This document shows positions 1 to 7,369 of a stretch of 29,965 nucleotides of DNA, one piece after another (the first letter of the stretch is position 1; the number at the start of each line of letters is the position of its first letter). Both the position numbers and the translations under genes were made by a program. The notes beneath the pieces were generated by a model. The model had not been told where the DNA came from. It searched no databases and saw only the letters and a list, made by a program, of their open reading frames with translations. The DNA is from JBDRGC01 sp043818215 (GTDB lineage Bacteria; Chloroflexota; Anaerolineae; Anaerolineales; UBA11858): positions 1 through 29,965 of the forward strand of contig JBDRGC010000029.1 in the NCBI GenBank assembly GCA_043818215.1, written 5' to 3'.

Positions 1-37
1 ACAAAACTCTCTTGTTTCCTAATTAGGTGTAGATATT

Positions 38-116
38 GTACACGGATTTAACGGATTCAACGGATTTTCATGGTTTTCCATCCGTGAAATCCGTTGAATC
101 CGTTGAATCCGTGTAC
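38..116. repeat. Imperfect inverted repeat downstream of mscL
   Basis: Two arms of about 32 bases (38-70 and 85-116) are inverted copies with one substitution and one extra base, separated by a 14-base loop. Each arm is itself built of the tandem word acggatt(c/t)a. It lies about 55 bases past the mscL stop codon. It could act as a transcript-end hairpin, but no T-run follows it on the minus strand, so a REP-like repeat is the better reading. Nothing else is seen in 1-171. Confidence 0.7.
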
Positions 117-171
117 GAAAAAGATTTGTCAGCCAACCAGCATGGTGGAGCAATTTATTTTCTGGACATTC

Positions 172-621
172 CTATAACTCCGACGTGCAGTGCGGGCAGC
201 GTACCGCCTTGATGGGAATGGTGGTCATGCAGTAGGGGCATTCCTTAGTGGTGGGTGCTGCCGGAGATGCGGCTTCTTCTTCCTTCTTGAGCCGGTTGAT
301 GCTGCGGATCAGCAGGAACATGGCAAAGGCCACAATAAGGAAACTGATAATCGTATTGATGAATAAGCCGTAATTTAGTGTCACCGCCCCGGCTTCCTGA
401 GCCAACGCCAGAGAAAAGTATGGCTCTGGGGAGGTTCCCTCTCGCATCACGATGAAGAGATTGGCAAAATCGACGTCACCCAGCAACAGACCGATGGGCG
501 GCATGAGAATATCCGCGACTAACGACTTTATGATTGCGCCGAAAGACGCTCCGATGATGATGCCTACGGCCATATCGATCACGTTGCCGCGCATGGCAAA
601 ATCTTTGAATTCTTTTAGCAT
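172..621 (-). CDS. mscL: Large-conductance mechanosensitive channel MscL with C-terminal zinc-ribbon-like tail
   Basis: MscL is an inner-membrane channel that opens under membrane tension and releases solutes during osmotic downshock. The start at 621 gives the family N-terminus MLKEFKDFAMRGNVIDMAVG followed by the first transmembrane helix (GIIIGASFGAIIKSL). A second helix lies around residues 78-100 (NTIISFLIVAFAMFLLI). The 149-residue length is slightly above the usual 130-140. The excess is a C-terminal tail with two CxxC pairs (CPYC and CPHC), which looks like a small zinc ribbon; such tails occur in some MscL proteins. The frame stays open upstream of 621, but that stretch is antisense-frame noise over the neighbouring gene. 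The gene starts 14 bases after the upstream gene's stop and is probably co-transcribed with the b6-Rieske genes, with no obvious functional link. Confidence 0.95.
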   Translation of the reverse strand: MLKEFKDFAMRGNVIDMAVGIIIGASFGAIIKSLVADILMPPIGLLLGDVDFANLFIVMREGTSPEPYFSLALAQEAGAVTLNYGLFINTIISFLIVAFAMFLLIRSINRLKKEEEAASPAAPTTKECPYCMTTIPIKAVRCPHCTSEL

Positions 622-635
622 GGTGATTTCTCTTT

Positions 636-2708
636 CTATTTTCCTATTTGCTGTTCTAAGATTTCCGCAATATCCAAAACCCGAATTTCTTCTCCCATAC
701 CTTTGGAGCTGATAGCATCCTCGAACATGGTCAGGCAATAGGGGCAGGCGGTCGCCACCACATCGGCTTTGACATCCAGGGCGTCTTGTAGGCGGCGGTG
801 ATTGATGCGCTTGTCGGTGTCGGTCTCGACCCACATGCCGCCTCCGCCTCCGCCGCAGCAGAAGCCGTTTTCACCCATGCGGGCCATTTCGATCCGCTTG
901 ACTTGAGCCTGATCCAACAACCCGCGCGGGGCTTCATAGACATCGTTGTAGCGTCCCAGGTAGCACGAGTCGTGGTAAGTGACTTTGGGCTGGGGTGCTG
1001 GGGTGCTGGGATGCATGGGTGCATGGGTGCTCCCCAGCTCCCCTGCTCCACCGCTCCCTTGCTCCCTTGCCCCCCCCCCGCTCCCCCGCTCCCCTGCTCC
1101 CCTGCTCCCTTGCCCATTGAGTTGCAGAGAACCATCGTCGACGATCTCATGCATCAGTTGAGTGGAGTGAATCACCTCGTACTCGCCGCCCATCTGGGGG
1201 TATTCATTCTTCAGCGTATTGAAGCAGTGGGGACATTGGGTGACGATGCGCTTGAACTTGATCTGTCCGAAGGCCTCGATATTTTGCTCGGCGAACATTT
1301 GGAAGATGTACTCGTGCCCCATGCGCCGGGCGGTCTCGCCGCAGCAGGTTTCGTCGAGGCCGAGGACGCCGAAATCGACACCGGCTTTTTGCATCAGACG
1401 CACGAAGGATTGGCTGACTTTTTTGTTGCGTTCGTCGTAGGCGGCTGCACAGCCAGCGAAGAAGAGCACATCGACCTCGTCGCCCGGGGCCAGCTCGCGC
1501 ACATTCAACCCTTCCGCCCAGGCCATACGATCCTGTGGCGGCATCCCCCAGGGATTGCCCTGACGTTCCATATTGCGCATGGTTTCGCCCACCTGCTTGG
1601 GCATGTCGCCGCTCGTCAGGAGTTGGTAGCGGCGTATATCCACCACTCGCTCCGGAGGGCGGATGAAAACCGGGCAGCGCGTCAGGCAGGCTCCGCAGGT
1701 GGTGCAAGACCAGAGATTTTCTTCGGAAAGGAGTTCTTGCGAAAGCTCCGGTGAGCCGTTATCGCCGGGATTGACCAGCGACGTTTTCATGGCTTCGTGC
1801 AGTGCGGCCAGCAAAGTGCGCGGCGAGTAATTCATCCCGCTGAAGGTGGCCGGGCAGACATCTTCGCAGCGACCGCATTGTGTGCAGGCATCGAAGGAAA
1901 GCAGGTCAAGCGAGGCGAACTCGGTGATTTGCCCTACACCCAGGGTTTCGGCTTCTTCGAGATCTTCGATTTTGTCGAGCGCACCCAATTCGCGGCGGGG
2001 GTGCAGGAGCACGTTGAGCGGAGCATAAATCAGATGCCGCATTTTGGTGAATGGCACGCTGGCAATCAGGACCAACGCCAGAAAGATATGCGTCAAGGCG
2101 CAATATGGATGCAGGCTTAAGGCGATTTCTGCACCAATTCCGAGCGAGTGGAATAGGCCTGCTGTCAGGCTGCCCATGAAAGATACCGCCTCCCAACCTG
2201 GCGCGGAGGCAATCAAGCGCAGGCCCTCTGTGGTGAAACCGGCGAGGGGAATCAACCCCAGCATGATGAGGGCGTAATAGTCATCCCAGCGCGTTCCAAG
2301 ATACCCAGGGCGCAGCACCAGCCTGCGAATAAGCGCCATCAACACGCCAACCAGGATGAACACGCCAGCCAAATCCATGATGAATTCGTAGGACAGGTAA
2401 GCCCCTTGGCGGGGGAAGGATTCCAGTGCATAGGGCGTGAAGAGGGTCATCTGCATCAGGTTGATGGCTGTGCCCACGACCTGGATCAAGATGCCCCAAA
2501 ATATCAGAAAGTGCATAATGCCCGCATAGATATTTTTCCAAATGCGGATTTGCCCAATGGCATGAACCAGAAAGTCGGTCACTGCCACTTGCCACTTGCC
2601 ACTTGCCTCTAGCTTCCTGCCACTTGCCTCTTGCTTCCTGCCACTTGCCTCTTGCTTCCTGCCACTTGCCTCTTGCATCTTGCCACTTGTCGCTGTGTTG
2701 GTGGTCAT
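636..2708 (-). CDS. Membrane cytochrome b / HdrD-like iron-sulfur oxidoreductase (EMO/HmeCD-like) with repeat-derived inserts
   Basis: A 690-residue membrane redox protein predicted to move electrons between menaquinone and a thiol/disulfide or ETF-type partner. Residues 55-235 form a NarI-like cytochrome b domain with candidate heme histidines H66 and H207. Two 4Fe-4S motifs follow (C275/278/281/285 and C335/338/341/345). Then come two complete CCG domains: C420, C455-C456, C492/C495 and C582, C617-C618, C655/C658. The HdrD-like part is therefore intact, unlike in its paralogue at 16354-18399. Its ATG overlaps the Rieske stop (ATGA), so it belongs to the b6-Rieske operon. Two stretches look like repeat insertions: residues 12-40 (four copies of a seven-residue unit) and about 532-573 (Gly/Ser/Pro low complexity between the CCG domains). 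The true family N-terminus probably begins near VTDFLVHAIGQ. Exact partner unknown. Confidence 0.85.
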   Translation of the reverse strand: MTTNTATSGKMQEASGRKQEASGRKQEASGRKLEASGKWQVAVTDFLVHAIGQIRIWKNIYAGIMHFLIFWGILIQVVGTAINLMQMTLFTPYALESFPRQGAYLSYEFIMDLAGVFILVGVLMALIRRLVLRPGYLGTRWDDYYALIMLGLIPLAGFTTEGLRLIASAPGWEAVSFMGSLTAGLFHSLGIGAEIALSLHPYCALTHIFLALVLIASVPFTKMRHLIYAPLNVLLHPRRELGALDKIEDLEEAETLGVGQITEFASLDLLSFDACTQCGRCEDVCPATFSGMNYSPRTLLAALHEAMKTSLVNPGDNGSPELSQELLSEENLWSCTTCGACLTRCPVFIRPPERVVDIRRYQLLTSGDMPKQVGETMRNMERQGNPWGMPPQDRMAWAEGLNVRELAPGDEVDVLFFAGCAAAYDERNKKVSQSFVRLMQKAGVDFGVLGLDETCCGETARRMGHEYIFQMFAEQNIEAFGQIKFKRIVTQCPHCFNTLKNEYPQMGGEYEVIHSTQLMHEIVDDGSLQLNGQGSRGAGERGSGGGAREQGSGGAGELGSTHAPMHPSTPAPQPKVTYHDSCYLGRYNDVYEAPRGLLDQAQVKRIEMARMGENGFCCGGGGGGMWVETDTDKRINHRRLQDALDVKADVVATACPYCLTMFEDAISSKGMGEEIRVLDIAEILEQQIGK
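990..1118. repeat. C-rich short-word tandem repeat inside the second EMO-like gene
   Basis: The plus strand reads as variants of gctcccctgctccc and ggtgctgg, including a run of ten C at 1070-1079. It encodes the Gly/Ser/Ala/Pro linker between the two CCG domains on the minus strand and keeps the frame. The word tccccagctccc recurs at 5702-5713 in intergenic DNA. Confidence 0.8.
2585..2695. repeat. 21-bp tandem repeat at the 5' end of the second EMO-like gene
   Basis: About four copies of a 21-base unit (plus strand ttgcttcctgccacttgcct + c) lie just inside the start of the gene and encode the repeated peptide QEASGRK. Because 21 is a multiple of three, copy-number changes do not break the frame. 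Confidence 0.85.
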
Positions 2709-3145
2709 GCTTCATCTCCTAAGCTCACATAGATGTCGCCATCTACGATTTCGACGTTCAGGGCTGCAAGAGAGGTGGGGGGCGGCCCGGAAATAACGCT
2801 CCCATCTGACGGGTCGAAGAAACCGTCGTGGCAGGGGCACACAATTTGCCCCAGATCGGGGTCCCATTTGCAGATGCAGGCAAAGTGGGTGCAAACGGCA
2901 GAGTAGGCTCGCAGGCCCTCGGGAGTGTTGATCACCAGGGCAGGGTAGCGTCCGAAGGGTACGGCTTTCCCTGCACCGACAGGCAACTCTCCCTCGGGGG
3001 CAACCAGCACGGGGTCGGAGGGGGCTTCGTCCAGACTCGGAGGATAGAAATAAGCCAACACAGGACTGAGTATCGCAGTCAGGCCGGTCGCGGCCAGGAA
3101 GCCGTTGACAACTTTCAGGAAATCGCGGCGGGTAATTTTGCTCAT
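2705..3145 (-). CDS. Rieske [2Fe-2S] protein of a b6c/bc-type quinol complex
   Basis: A 146-residue Rieske subunit that takes one electron from quinol at the Qo site of the cytochrome b complex. The N-terminus has a twin-arginine motif (TRRDFLK) and a hydrophobic anchor (residues 13-34), as expected for Tat-exported Rieske proteins. Cluster ligands are C85 and H87 (CTH) plus C103 and H106 (CPCH). C90 and C105 are placed for the structural disulfide. The start at 3145 is two bases after the stop of the upstream subunit-IV gene; the in-frame ATG at 3166 would overlap that gene and lacks support. The stop overlaps the ATG of the next gene. The order b6, subunit IV, Rieske, EMO-like points to one membrane complex or pathway. 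Confidence 0.93.
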   Translation of the reverse strand: MSKITRRDFLKVVNGFLAATGLTAILSPVLAYFYPPSLDEAPSDPVLVAPEGELPVGAGKAVPFGRYPALVINTPEGLRAYSAVCTHFACICKWDPDLGQIVCPCHDGFFDPSDGSVISGPPPTSLAALNVEIVDGDIYVSLGDEA

Positions 3146-3147
3146 GG

Positions 3148-3573
3148 CTAACTCATTTCTCCCCAAATCGTCAGGGCAATAAAAATAATGATCGCAACGC
3201 TGGCAACGATAAAGCGGGTGCGTTGGTTTTTAGATGATGTATCCGGTTTGCGGTCGAGAAAGGGCCAAAGGGCGAGCAGTGCTATACCCACTACGGGAAC
3301 TATCACACCAATTACTTTGCCCTCGATGCCTAGAACAATTTTGGGGATGATCTTGAGTAATTGATAGAGAAATAGGAAGTACCACTCCGATTTGACGTGA
3401 TCTGGCGTAACCATAGGGTCGGCAGGATCACCCAGGCCTACGGGGAAGAAAATCCCGATAATGCCGATGATGATCAGTGCAACCGCAAAGCCTAGCGCGA
3501 CTTTAGCTTCCCGCGTTACATGATCGGGGTAAAAAGGGACAGTCTTTTCGTCTTGTGATTTTGAATCGGTCAT
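3148..3573 (-). CDS. Cytochrome b C-terminal / subunit IV (PetD-like) protein
   Basis: A 141-residue protein matching the C-terminal part of cytochrome b, separate as in b6f-type complexes. It has three hydrophobic segments (about residues 26-44, 85-105 and 121-137). The Qo-site motif region reads TPDHVKSEWYF, so the usual PEWY/PDWY is SEWY here (S62-Y65), an unusual replacement of the proline. The following YQLLKIIPKIVLG matches the family. The ribosome site ggagaaa precedes the ATG. It lies 19 bases after the cytochrome b6 gene and 2 bases before the Rieske gene, so it is clearly in the operon. Confidence in family is high; the effect of the serine is unknown. Confidence 0.9.
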   Translation of the reverse strand: MTDSKSQDEKTVPFYPDHVTREAKVALGFAVALIIIGIIGIFFPVGLGDPADPMVTPDHVKSEWYFLFLYQLLKIIPKIVLGIEGKVIGVIVPVVGIALLALWPFLDRKPDTSSKNQRTRFIVASVAIIIFIALTIWGEMS

Positions 3574-3592
3574 TGGGATTTCTCCGGGGGCA

Positions 3593-4630
3593 TCATAGGG
3601 GCTTGTGAATGCCTTGGCGGCGTACCATGATGAAGTGCATGACCATCATTCCAACAATAGCGGCAGGGAAGATGAGAACATGCAAAGCGTAGAAGCGGCT
3701 GAGGGTGAGCGAGGTAATACTCCACCCCACGCGCAGATATAAGAGAGCTAACTCTCCGATGACAGGGATGCTGCCGGCGATCTCTGTGCCAACTGTAGTG
3801 GCCCAGTAAGCTCGTTGGTCCCAGGGGAGCAAATAGCCAGTGAAGCCAAAACCCATTGTGACCAGGAATAAAACCACGCCGCTGACCCAATTGAGCTCGC
3901 GAGGGTTTTTGAAGGCGCCGGTGATAAAAACCCGCACCCCATGGGCAATGACCATGACCACCATGCCGTTAGCAGCCCAGTGGTGGATCATGCGGATGGC
4001 AGCCCCGAAACGCACCTCGGTCTCGATGAATTGGATGCTGGCGTAGGCGGCTTCAGGAGTGGGCTTGTAATAGAATGCCAGCATAACCCCGGTGATGGCC
4101 TGCACGATGAACAGGAAAGCGGTCAGTCCTCCCAGGCAATACCACCAGCGGCGCTGCCATTCAGGAATGGGTTTATCCAAAAACTTGGACAGGAGGTCTT
4201 TGTATTGGAAGCGTTCTTCCAGCCAGTCGCCGACTCGTTCTAGGATTGGCTTCCACGGCGATCTGGTCTTCCACGCGCTCACACTGCGGACGATTCCGAA
4301 GGCCAGGATCAACCCTGCGGTGCCGAAGATGATCCAGCGGGCCAGAGGCGTCCAGATACCGGCTTCTTCACCCGTAATATGGCAGTGCAGGCAGGCGTCT
4401 TTATTTGGGGGTGGGGGCAGATCGTCTGAGGATGTTCCAGTGGAGACTTTGAGATGTGATGTGGCAACGAGCGCGCTGGCCTCAGCGAGTTCCCAGTGGG
4501 GCTGATCCGTAGAAGCGGAAACATCGCTTTGGAGCGAGGCTATCGCCTGCCCGCTTGTCGCGGTGAGCAGGGCCGCCAGGGCTACGGCGAGGATGCCAAA
4601 CAACAGTGTTCGGCGAGAGAATATTTTCAT
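3593..4630 (-). CDS. Cytochrome b6-type subunit with N-terminal signal peptide and CxxCH heme-c motif
   Basis: A 345-residue diheme cytochrome b of a menaquinol complex. Residues 160-345 match cytochrome b6: heme ligands H216/H230 (13 residues between) and H317/H332 (14 between, the b6 spacing rather than bc1). C165 in YCLGG aligns with the cysteine that holds heme ci (cn) in b6f complexes. Ahead of this is an unusual extension: a signal-like segment (residues 1-30), a linker with CLHCH at C80-H84 (one c-type heme site), another hydrophobic helix (about 98-115) and an amphipathic segment. The c-heme site may replace a separate cytochrome c/f acceptor. The site gaggtgg precedes the ATG at 4630. 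This is the first gene of the b6-IV-Rieske-EMO-like-mscL run, following a 496-base gap. Confidence 0.9.
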   Translation of the reverse strand: MKIFSRRTLLFGILAVALAALLTATSGQAIASLQSDVSASTDQPHWELAEASALVATSHLKVSTGTSSDDLPPPPNKDACLHCHITGEEAGIWTPLARWIIFGTAGLILAFGIVRSVSAWKTRSPWKPILERVGDWLEERFQYKDLLSKFLDKPIPEWQRRWWYCLGGLTAFLFIVQAITGVMLAFYYKPTPEAAYASIQFIETEVRFGAAIRMIHHWAANGMVVMVIAHGVRVFITGAFKNPRELNWVSGVVLFLVTMGFGFTGYLLPWDQRAYWATTVGTEIAGSIPVIGELALLYLRVGWSITSLTLSRFYALHVLIFPAAIVGMMVMHFIMVRRQGIHKPL

Positions 4631-5126
4631 AGGCCACCTCGGGGCTGTACTAAGGAACGGTGATTAAATAACTTGCCCATTTCCAAACTAGAGACTAGTG
4701 CAGGTTGAGTAGCCCCGAATTCTTTTAGAGGGGCGTATCGAAACCAAACGGGCTTAATTTGCCAGAATCCGTTTGGTTTCGATACGCTACGGCACAAAAA
4801 GCGTGTGCCTCCGCTACTCAACCGGCACTAGCGTTAGGATACAAATGCGCAAGTTATTTAATTCTCATTCCTAAGCTGTTATCCAAATTTAACAGCCAGT
4901 ATATAGGCATTAAAGACAATTGGCAAGTGACAACAATCATAAGGTTAATTCCTTTTGATAATATAGGGGATTGGGGATTGGAGATTGGAGATTGGTAGAT
5001 CAGGAAACCAGGAAACCGGGAAACCGGGAAACCGGGAAACCAGGAAACCAAGAAACCAGGAAACCAGAAAACTAGTAGACCAGTTTATCCTAATCTACTG
5101 GTCTACTGGTCTACTGGTCTACTGGT
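4631..5126. other. Gene-free gap filled by a nested palindrome and short-word repeats
   Basis: No credible gene is seen. The right part (4968-5133) is tandem words and the left part (4663-4862) is one large nested palindrome. About 100 bases in between (4863-4965) are AT-rich with no recognised signal. A promoter for the b6-Rieske operon should lie here, but none can be assigned with confidence. Confidence 0.7.
4663..4862. repeat. 200-bp nested palindromic element (MITE-like)
   Basis: Three nested inverted pairs are seen. Outer: 4663-4681 with 4844-4862, 19 bases, one mismatch, starting attaaataacttgc. Middle: 4695-4712 with 4814-4831, 18 bases, one mismatch. Inner: 4734-4751 with 4769-4786, 18 bases, perfect. 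The element carries no gene. Its structure fits a non-autonomous mobile element or a large intergenic hairpin. Flanking target duplications are not evident. Confidence 0.8.
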
Positions 5127-5133
5127 CTACTGA
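4966..5133. repeat. Short-word tandem repeats (ggggattgg, ggaaacc, ggtctact)
   Basis: Three word families follow each other: ggggattggggattggaga (4966-4984), repeats of aaaccaggaaacc/aaaccgggaaacc (5003-5070), and repeats of ctactggt (about 5094-5131). The stop codon of the hydrogenase protease gene lies in the last family. The first word recurs exactly at 29947-29965 inside rsmA, and the ggaaacc word recurs in reverse complement at about 9015-9085. Confidence 0.85.
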
Positions 5134-5633
5134 TCCCTAACCCCTAGCTCTCGCAAAACCATCGCTGTCGCTTTGGGGATAGCTGCGGCGACGGCAGGTG
5201 TGGGTTCTTCGCCAAATTCGCTGATATTTTCCACCTCGATGGCGAAGATTGTGATTTCTTTGGGTAAGTGCAACCCCATTCGCTGACCCGCGTCTAAGGC
5301 TGTGACCAGTGTAGTATCGTGGGCGCAGGCGCTGTGCTGTGTCGGGCTGATGTCGCGCAGATCGTCCAACGTCATCTTGTGAATGGTGCCGGGGATGTTG
5401 TCCTTGGGCTGCATAAAGGCATCGATCAAGATGACTCGGTCGTAGCCGATCATGGCCTCCATCAAGCGCACTCCGCCAGCACTGGCCTCGGTGATAGTGA
5501 TGTCATCCCCAGAAATCCGGTTTCTTGAAGAAACCGGATTTCTCAGTGCTTTCTCGACTTCGTAAGCCACTTCGAGGCCAACGCCGTCGTCGGTGATAAT
5601 GGGGCTGCCCAGGCCGATTATGAGGGTTCTCAT
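5127..5633 (-). CDS. Hydrogenase maturation protease (HyaD/HybD/HycI family) with palindromic insertion
   Basis: A 168-residue nickel-dependent endopeptidase that removes the C-terminal tail of the [NiFe] hydrogenase large subunit after nickel insertion. The start IIGLGSPIITDDGVG is the family N-terminus (usual GxGN is GLGS here). D16, D71 (LIDAF) and H105 (AHDTTL) are in place of the E/D, D and H nickel ligands of HybD; this mapping is inferred by eye. Residues 31-41 (RNPVSSRNRIS) are encoded by a 33-base perfect palindrome and look like a repeat inserted in frame, in the loop after the first helix. The gene lies 79 bases after mvhA, its probable substrate. The ribosome site is weak and the stop codon lies in a tandem repeat, so the last residues may be repeat-derived. 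Confidence 0.88.
   Translation of the reverse strand: MRTLIIGLGSPIITDDGVGLEVAYEVEKALRNPVSSRNRISGDDITITEASAGGVRLMEAMIGYDRVILIDAFMQPKDNIPGTIHKMTLDDLRDISPTQHSACAHDTTLVTALDAGQRMGLHLPKEITIFAIEVENISEFGEEPTPAVAAAIPKATAMVLRELGVRDQ
5511..5543. repeat. 33-bp palindrome inside the hydrogenase protease gene
   Basis: Both 16-base arms (agaaatccggtttctt and its exact reverse complement) flank a single central base. The palindrome is 11 codons long and therefore keeps the reading frame. Confidence 0.9.
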
Positions 5634-5680
5634 ATTCAGTAGCTCATTCGAGAGCAGGGGTGCGGGGGTGAACTATTTCG

Positions 5681-5716
5681 CCATCTCCCCATCTCCCCAT
5701 CTCCCCAGCTCCCTAG
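5681..5716. repeat. Short tandem word (atctcccc) between mvhA and its protease gene
   Basis: Four tandem words of ccatctcc/ccagctcc run up to and into the mvhA stop codon (5713-5715). The word tccccagctccc is shared with 1031-1042. Confidence 0.7.
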
Positions 5717-7203
5717 CTCACGTACTGGCTCATCTGCTCAACCACCTCGCCATCCGCGTCGCGAATGATCACTTCCAATGGCATCTGCCCTGGCAGCGAG
5801 TGGGTCGCGCAGGATAGGCAAGGGTCGTAGTTGCGGAAGGCCATCTCGATGGTGTTCAACAGTCCCTCAGTGACCACGGTACCCTTTTTGATGAGTCCCT
5901 GCGCGGCCTTCTTGATGGACATGGCGATGGGGGCATTGTTGTTGGTCGTGCCCACGAGCAGGTTGACCTTGGTCAGGATGCCGTTTTCGTCGGTCTTGTA
6001 GTGATGGGTGAGCGTGCCGCGCGGTGCTTCCACGCTGCCAACGCCCTCATCGGGAATATTGGTGATGATGGGGCGTACGTTCGGGTCGGTGATCTCGGGA
6101 TCGGTAACCAATTCCATCATGCGCTCGGCGGCATAGAGCAATCCCACCAGACGTGCCCAGTGGGTTGCCAAACGGTGATGCACGGGCGTGTATTGTCCGT
6201 TGACCTTCTTGCTGCCCAGAGTTTCGTAGAGCTTCTCGTAGGCTTCCTGCGCCCTGGGTGTTGCCATCCCATCGGAGACATTCAGCCGCGAGAGCGGGGT
6301 AGCGCAGTAGACGCCGCTGTCCATCCCGTCAACGAGACCTTTCCAGCCCACACCCTTCAAGTAAGGAAACTTCAAGTAAGTCCACGGTTCGACATGTTCG
6401 CTGATATGCTTCATATAGTCTTTGGGGGGATACTTGACGAACTCTTTCCCCTCGGGGTCTACCACGCGGATCATGCCGTCGTAGTGGTTGGACTGGTTGT
6501 TTTCGTCCACCGTGCCCATGTAGTAAGTTTTGTGGGTGAAAGCATCCGAGACGATAAGGTCTACGTAGGCCTGATTAGCCAGTACGACATCGTTGAAGAG
6601 TTGCAGGCTGAAGAGCGCGAAATCGATGTTCTTGCGGGCAATCTCTTCGAACTCCTGGCGCATTTCTTCGGTGATGGCTACACTCCACCCGCCGGGCAGT
6701 CCGGCAACCGGGTGGACACCGCGCCCGCCCAACTTCTGGATGACGTGGTGGTTGCGCTTGCGGCAATTGATGACTTCCATGCCGATCTCTACACCTACTT
6801 TGTGGATCACGCCCAGGATGTTGCGCTCTGCGGCTGGCGCTTCGGGGCCGACGACAAAATCGGGAGCACCCAAAGCGTAGAAATGCACGGTGTGGTCGGT
6901 CACATAGAAGGATGAGTATAACAGTTCGCGGATCTTCTTGACAACCGGAGCTGGCTCGACATTGAAAAGCGCGTCCAGCGCTTTGGTAGCCGCCATGTGG
7001 TGAGCTTCTGGGCATACGCCGCAGATACGTTCGGTGATGCGGGGCATTTCCTCAGCCGCCCGACCTACGGAAAACTGCTCGAAGCCGCGCAGCTCGGGAA
7101 CCTGAAAATAAGCGTTTTCGACCTCACCCTCATCGTCGAGAAATATTTCGATTTTCCCGTGACCTTCCAGACGGGTGATTGGATCTATAGTGATTCGTTT
7201 CAT
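5713..7203 (-). CDS. mvhA: [NiFe] hydrogenase large subunit, MvhA-like (group 3c type)
   Basis: A 496-residue catalytic subunit that splits or forms H2 at a Ni-Fe site. The N-terminal nickel motif is RICGVCPEAHH (C61, C64, H68) and the C-terminal one is DPCLSCATH (C462, C465, H468). A 28-residue tail follows H468; in this family it is cut off after nickel insertion, which fits the protease gene just downstream. No transmembrane segments are seen, so it is cytoplasmic. The site aggagag lies upstream of the ATG at 7203. Its partners MvhG and MvhD and the Hdr subunits are encoded just before it, so the expected complex is HdrABC-MvhADG, which in methanogens couples H2 oxidation to ferredoxin and disulfide reduction by flavin-based bifurcation. 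Direction of flow in this organism is unknown. Confidence 0.95.
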   Translation of the reverse strand: MKRITIDPITRLEGHGKIEIFLDDEGEVENAYFQVPELRGFEQFSVGRAAEEMPRITERICGVCPEAHHMAATKALDALFNVEPAPVVKKIRELLYSSFYVTDHTVHFYALGAPDFVVGPEAPAAERNILGVIHKVGVEIGMEVINCRKRNHHVIQKLGGRGVHPVAGLPGGWSVAITEEMRQEFEEIARKNIDFALFSLQLFNDVVLANQAYVDLIVSDAFTHKTYYMGTVDENNQSNHYDGMIRVVDPEGKEFVKYPPKDYMKHISEHVEPWTYLKFPYLKGVGWKGLVDGMDSGVYCATPLSRLNVSDGMATPRAQEAYEKLYETLGSKKVNGQYTPVHHRLATHWARLVGLLYAAERMMELVTDPEITDPNVRPIITNIPDEGVGSVEAPRGTLTHHYKTDENGILTKVNLLVGTTNNNAPIAMSIKKAAQGLIKKGTVVTEGLLNTIEMAFRNYDPCLSCATHSLPGQMPLEVIIRDADGEVVEQMSQYVS

Positions 7204-7369
7204 TTATGTCTCTCCTTGTCCATGAATGAATTCGTGGTCTGGCAAACATGTTTCAACATGTTTCGTGTGGCAGACGCCGAATTCATTCGGTGGCGCTCGA
7301 TGGCGCTCGATGACTCATTCGGTGGCTCATTCGATGGCTCATTCGGTGGCTTTCGGGGGCTTTCGGGGG
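7204..7369. repeat. Palindrome and tandem words between mvhG and mvhA
   Basis: An imperfect inverted repeat (gaatgaattcg near 7222 with cgaattcattc near 7279, with aaacatgtt/aacatgttt nested inside) is followed by tandem words ggctcattcg(a/g)t and ggctttcggg (about 7291-7369). No gene is seen. The spacer separates two subunits of one enzyme that are usually adjacent. Confidence 0.75.

Noticed and set aside
38..116. Rho-independent terminator of mscL
   Set aside because: The stem is long and repeat-like and no T-run follows on the minus strand.
798..1754. 318-codon plus-strand frame opposite the second EMO-like gene
   Set aside because: The minus-strand gene has clear cysteine motifs; the plus frame has none.
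4759..4998. 79-codon frame in the palindromic gap
   Set aside because: It lies inside the palindrome and word repeats and shows no protein-like features.
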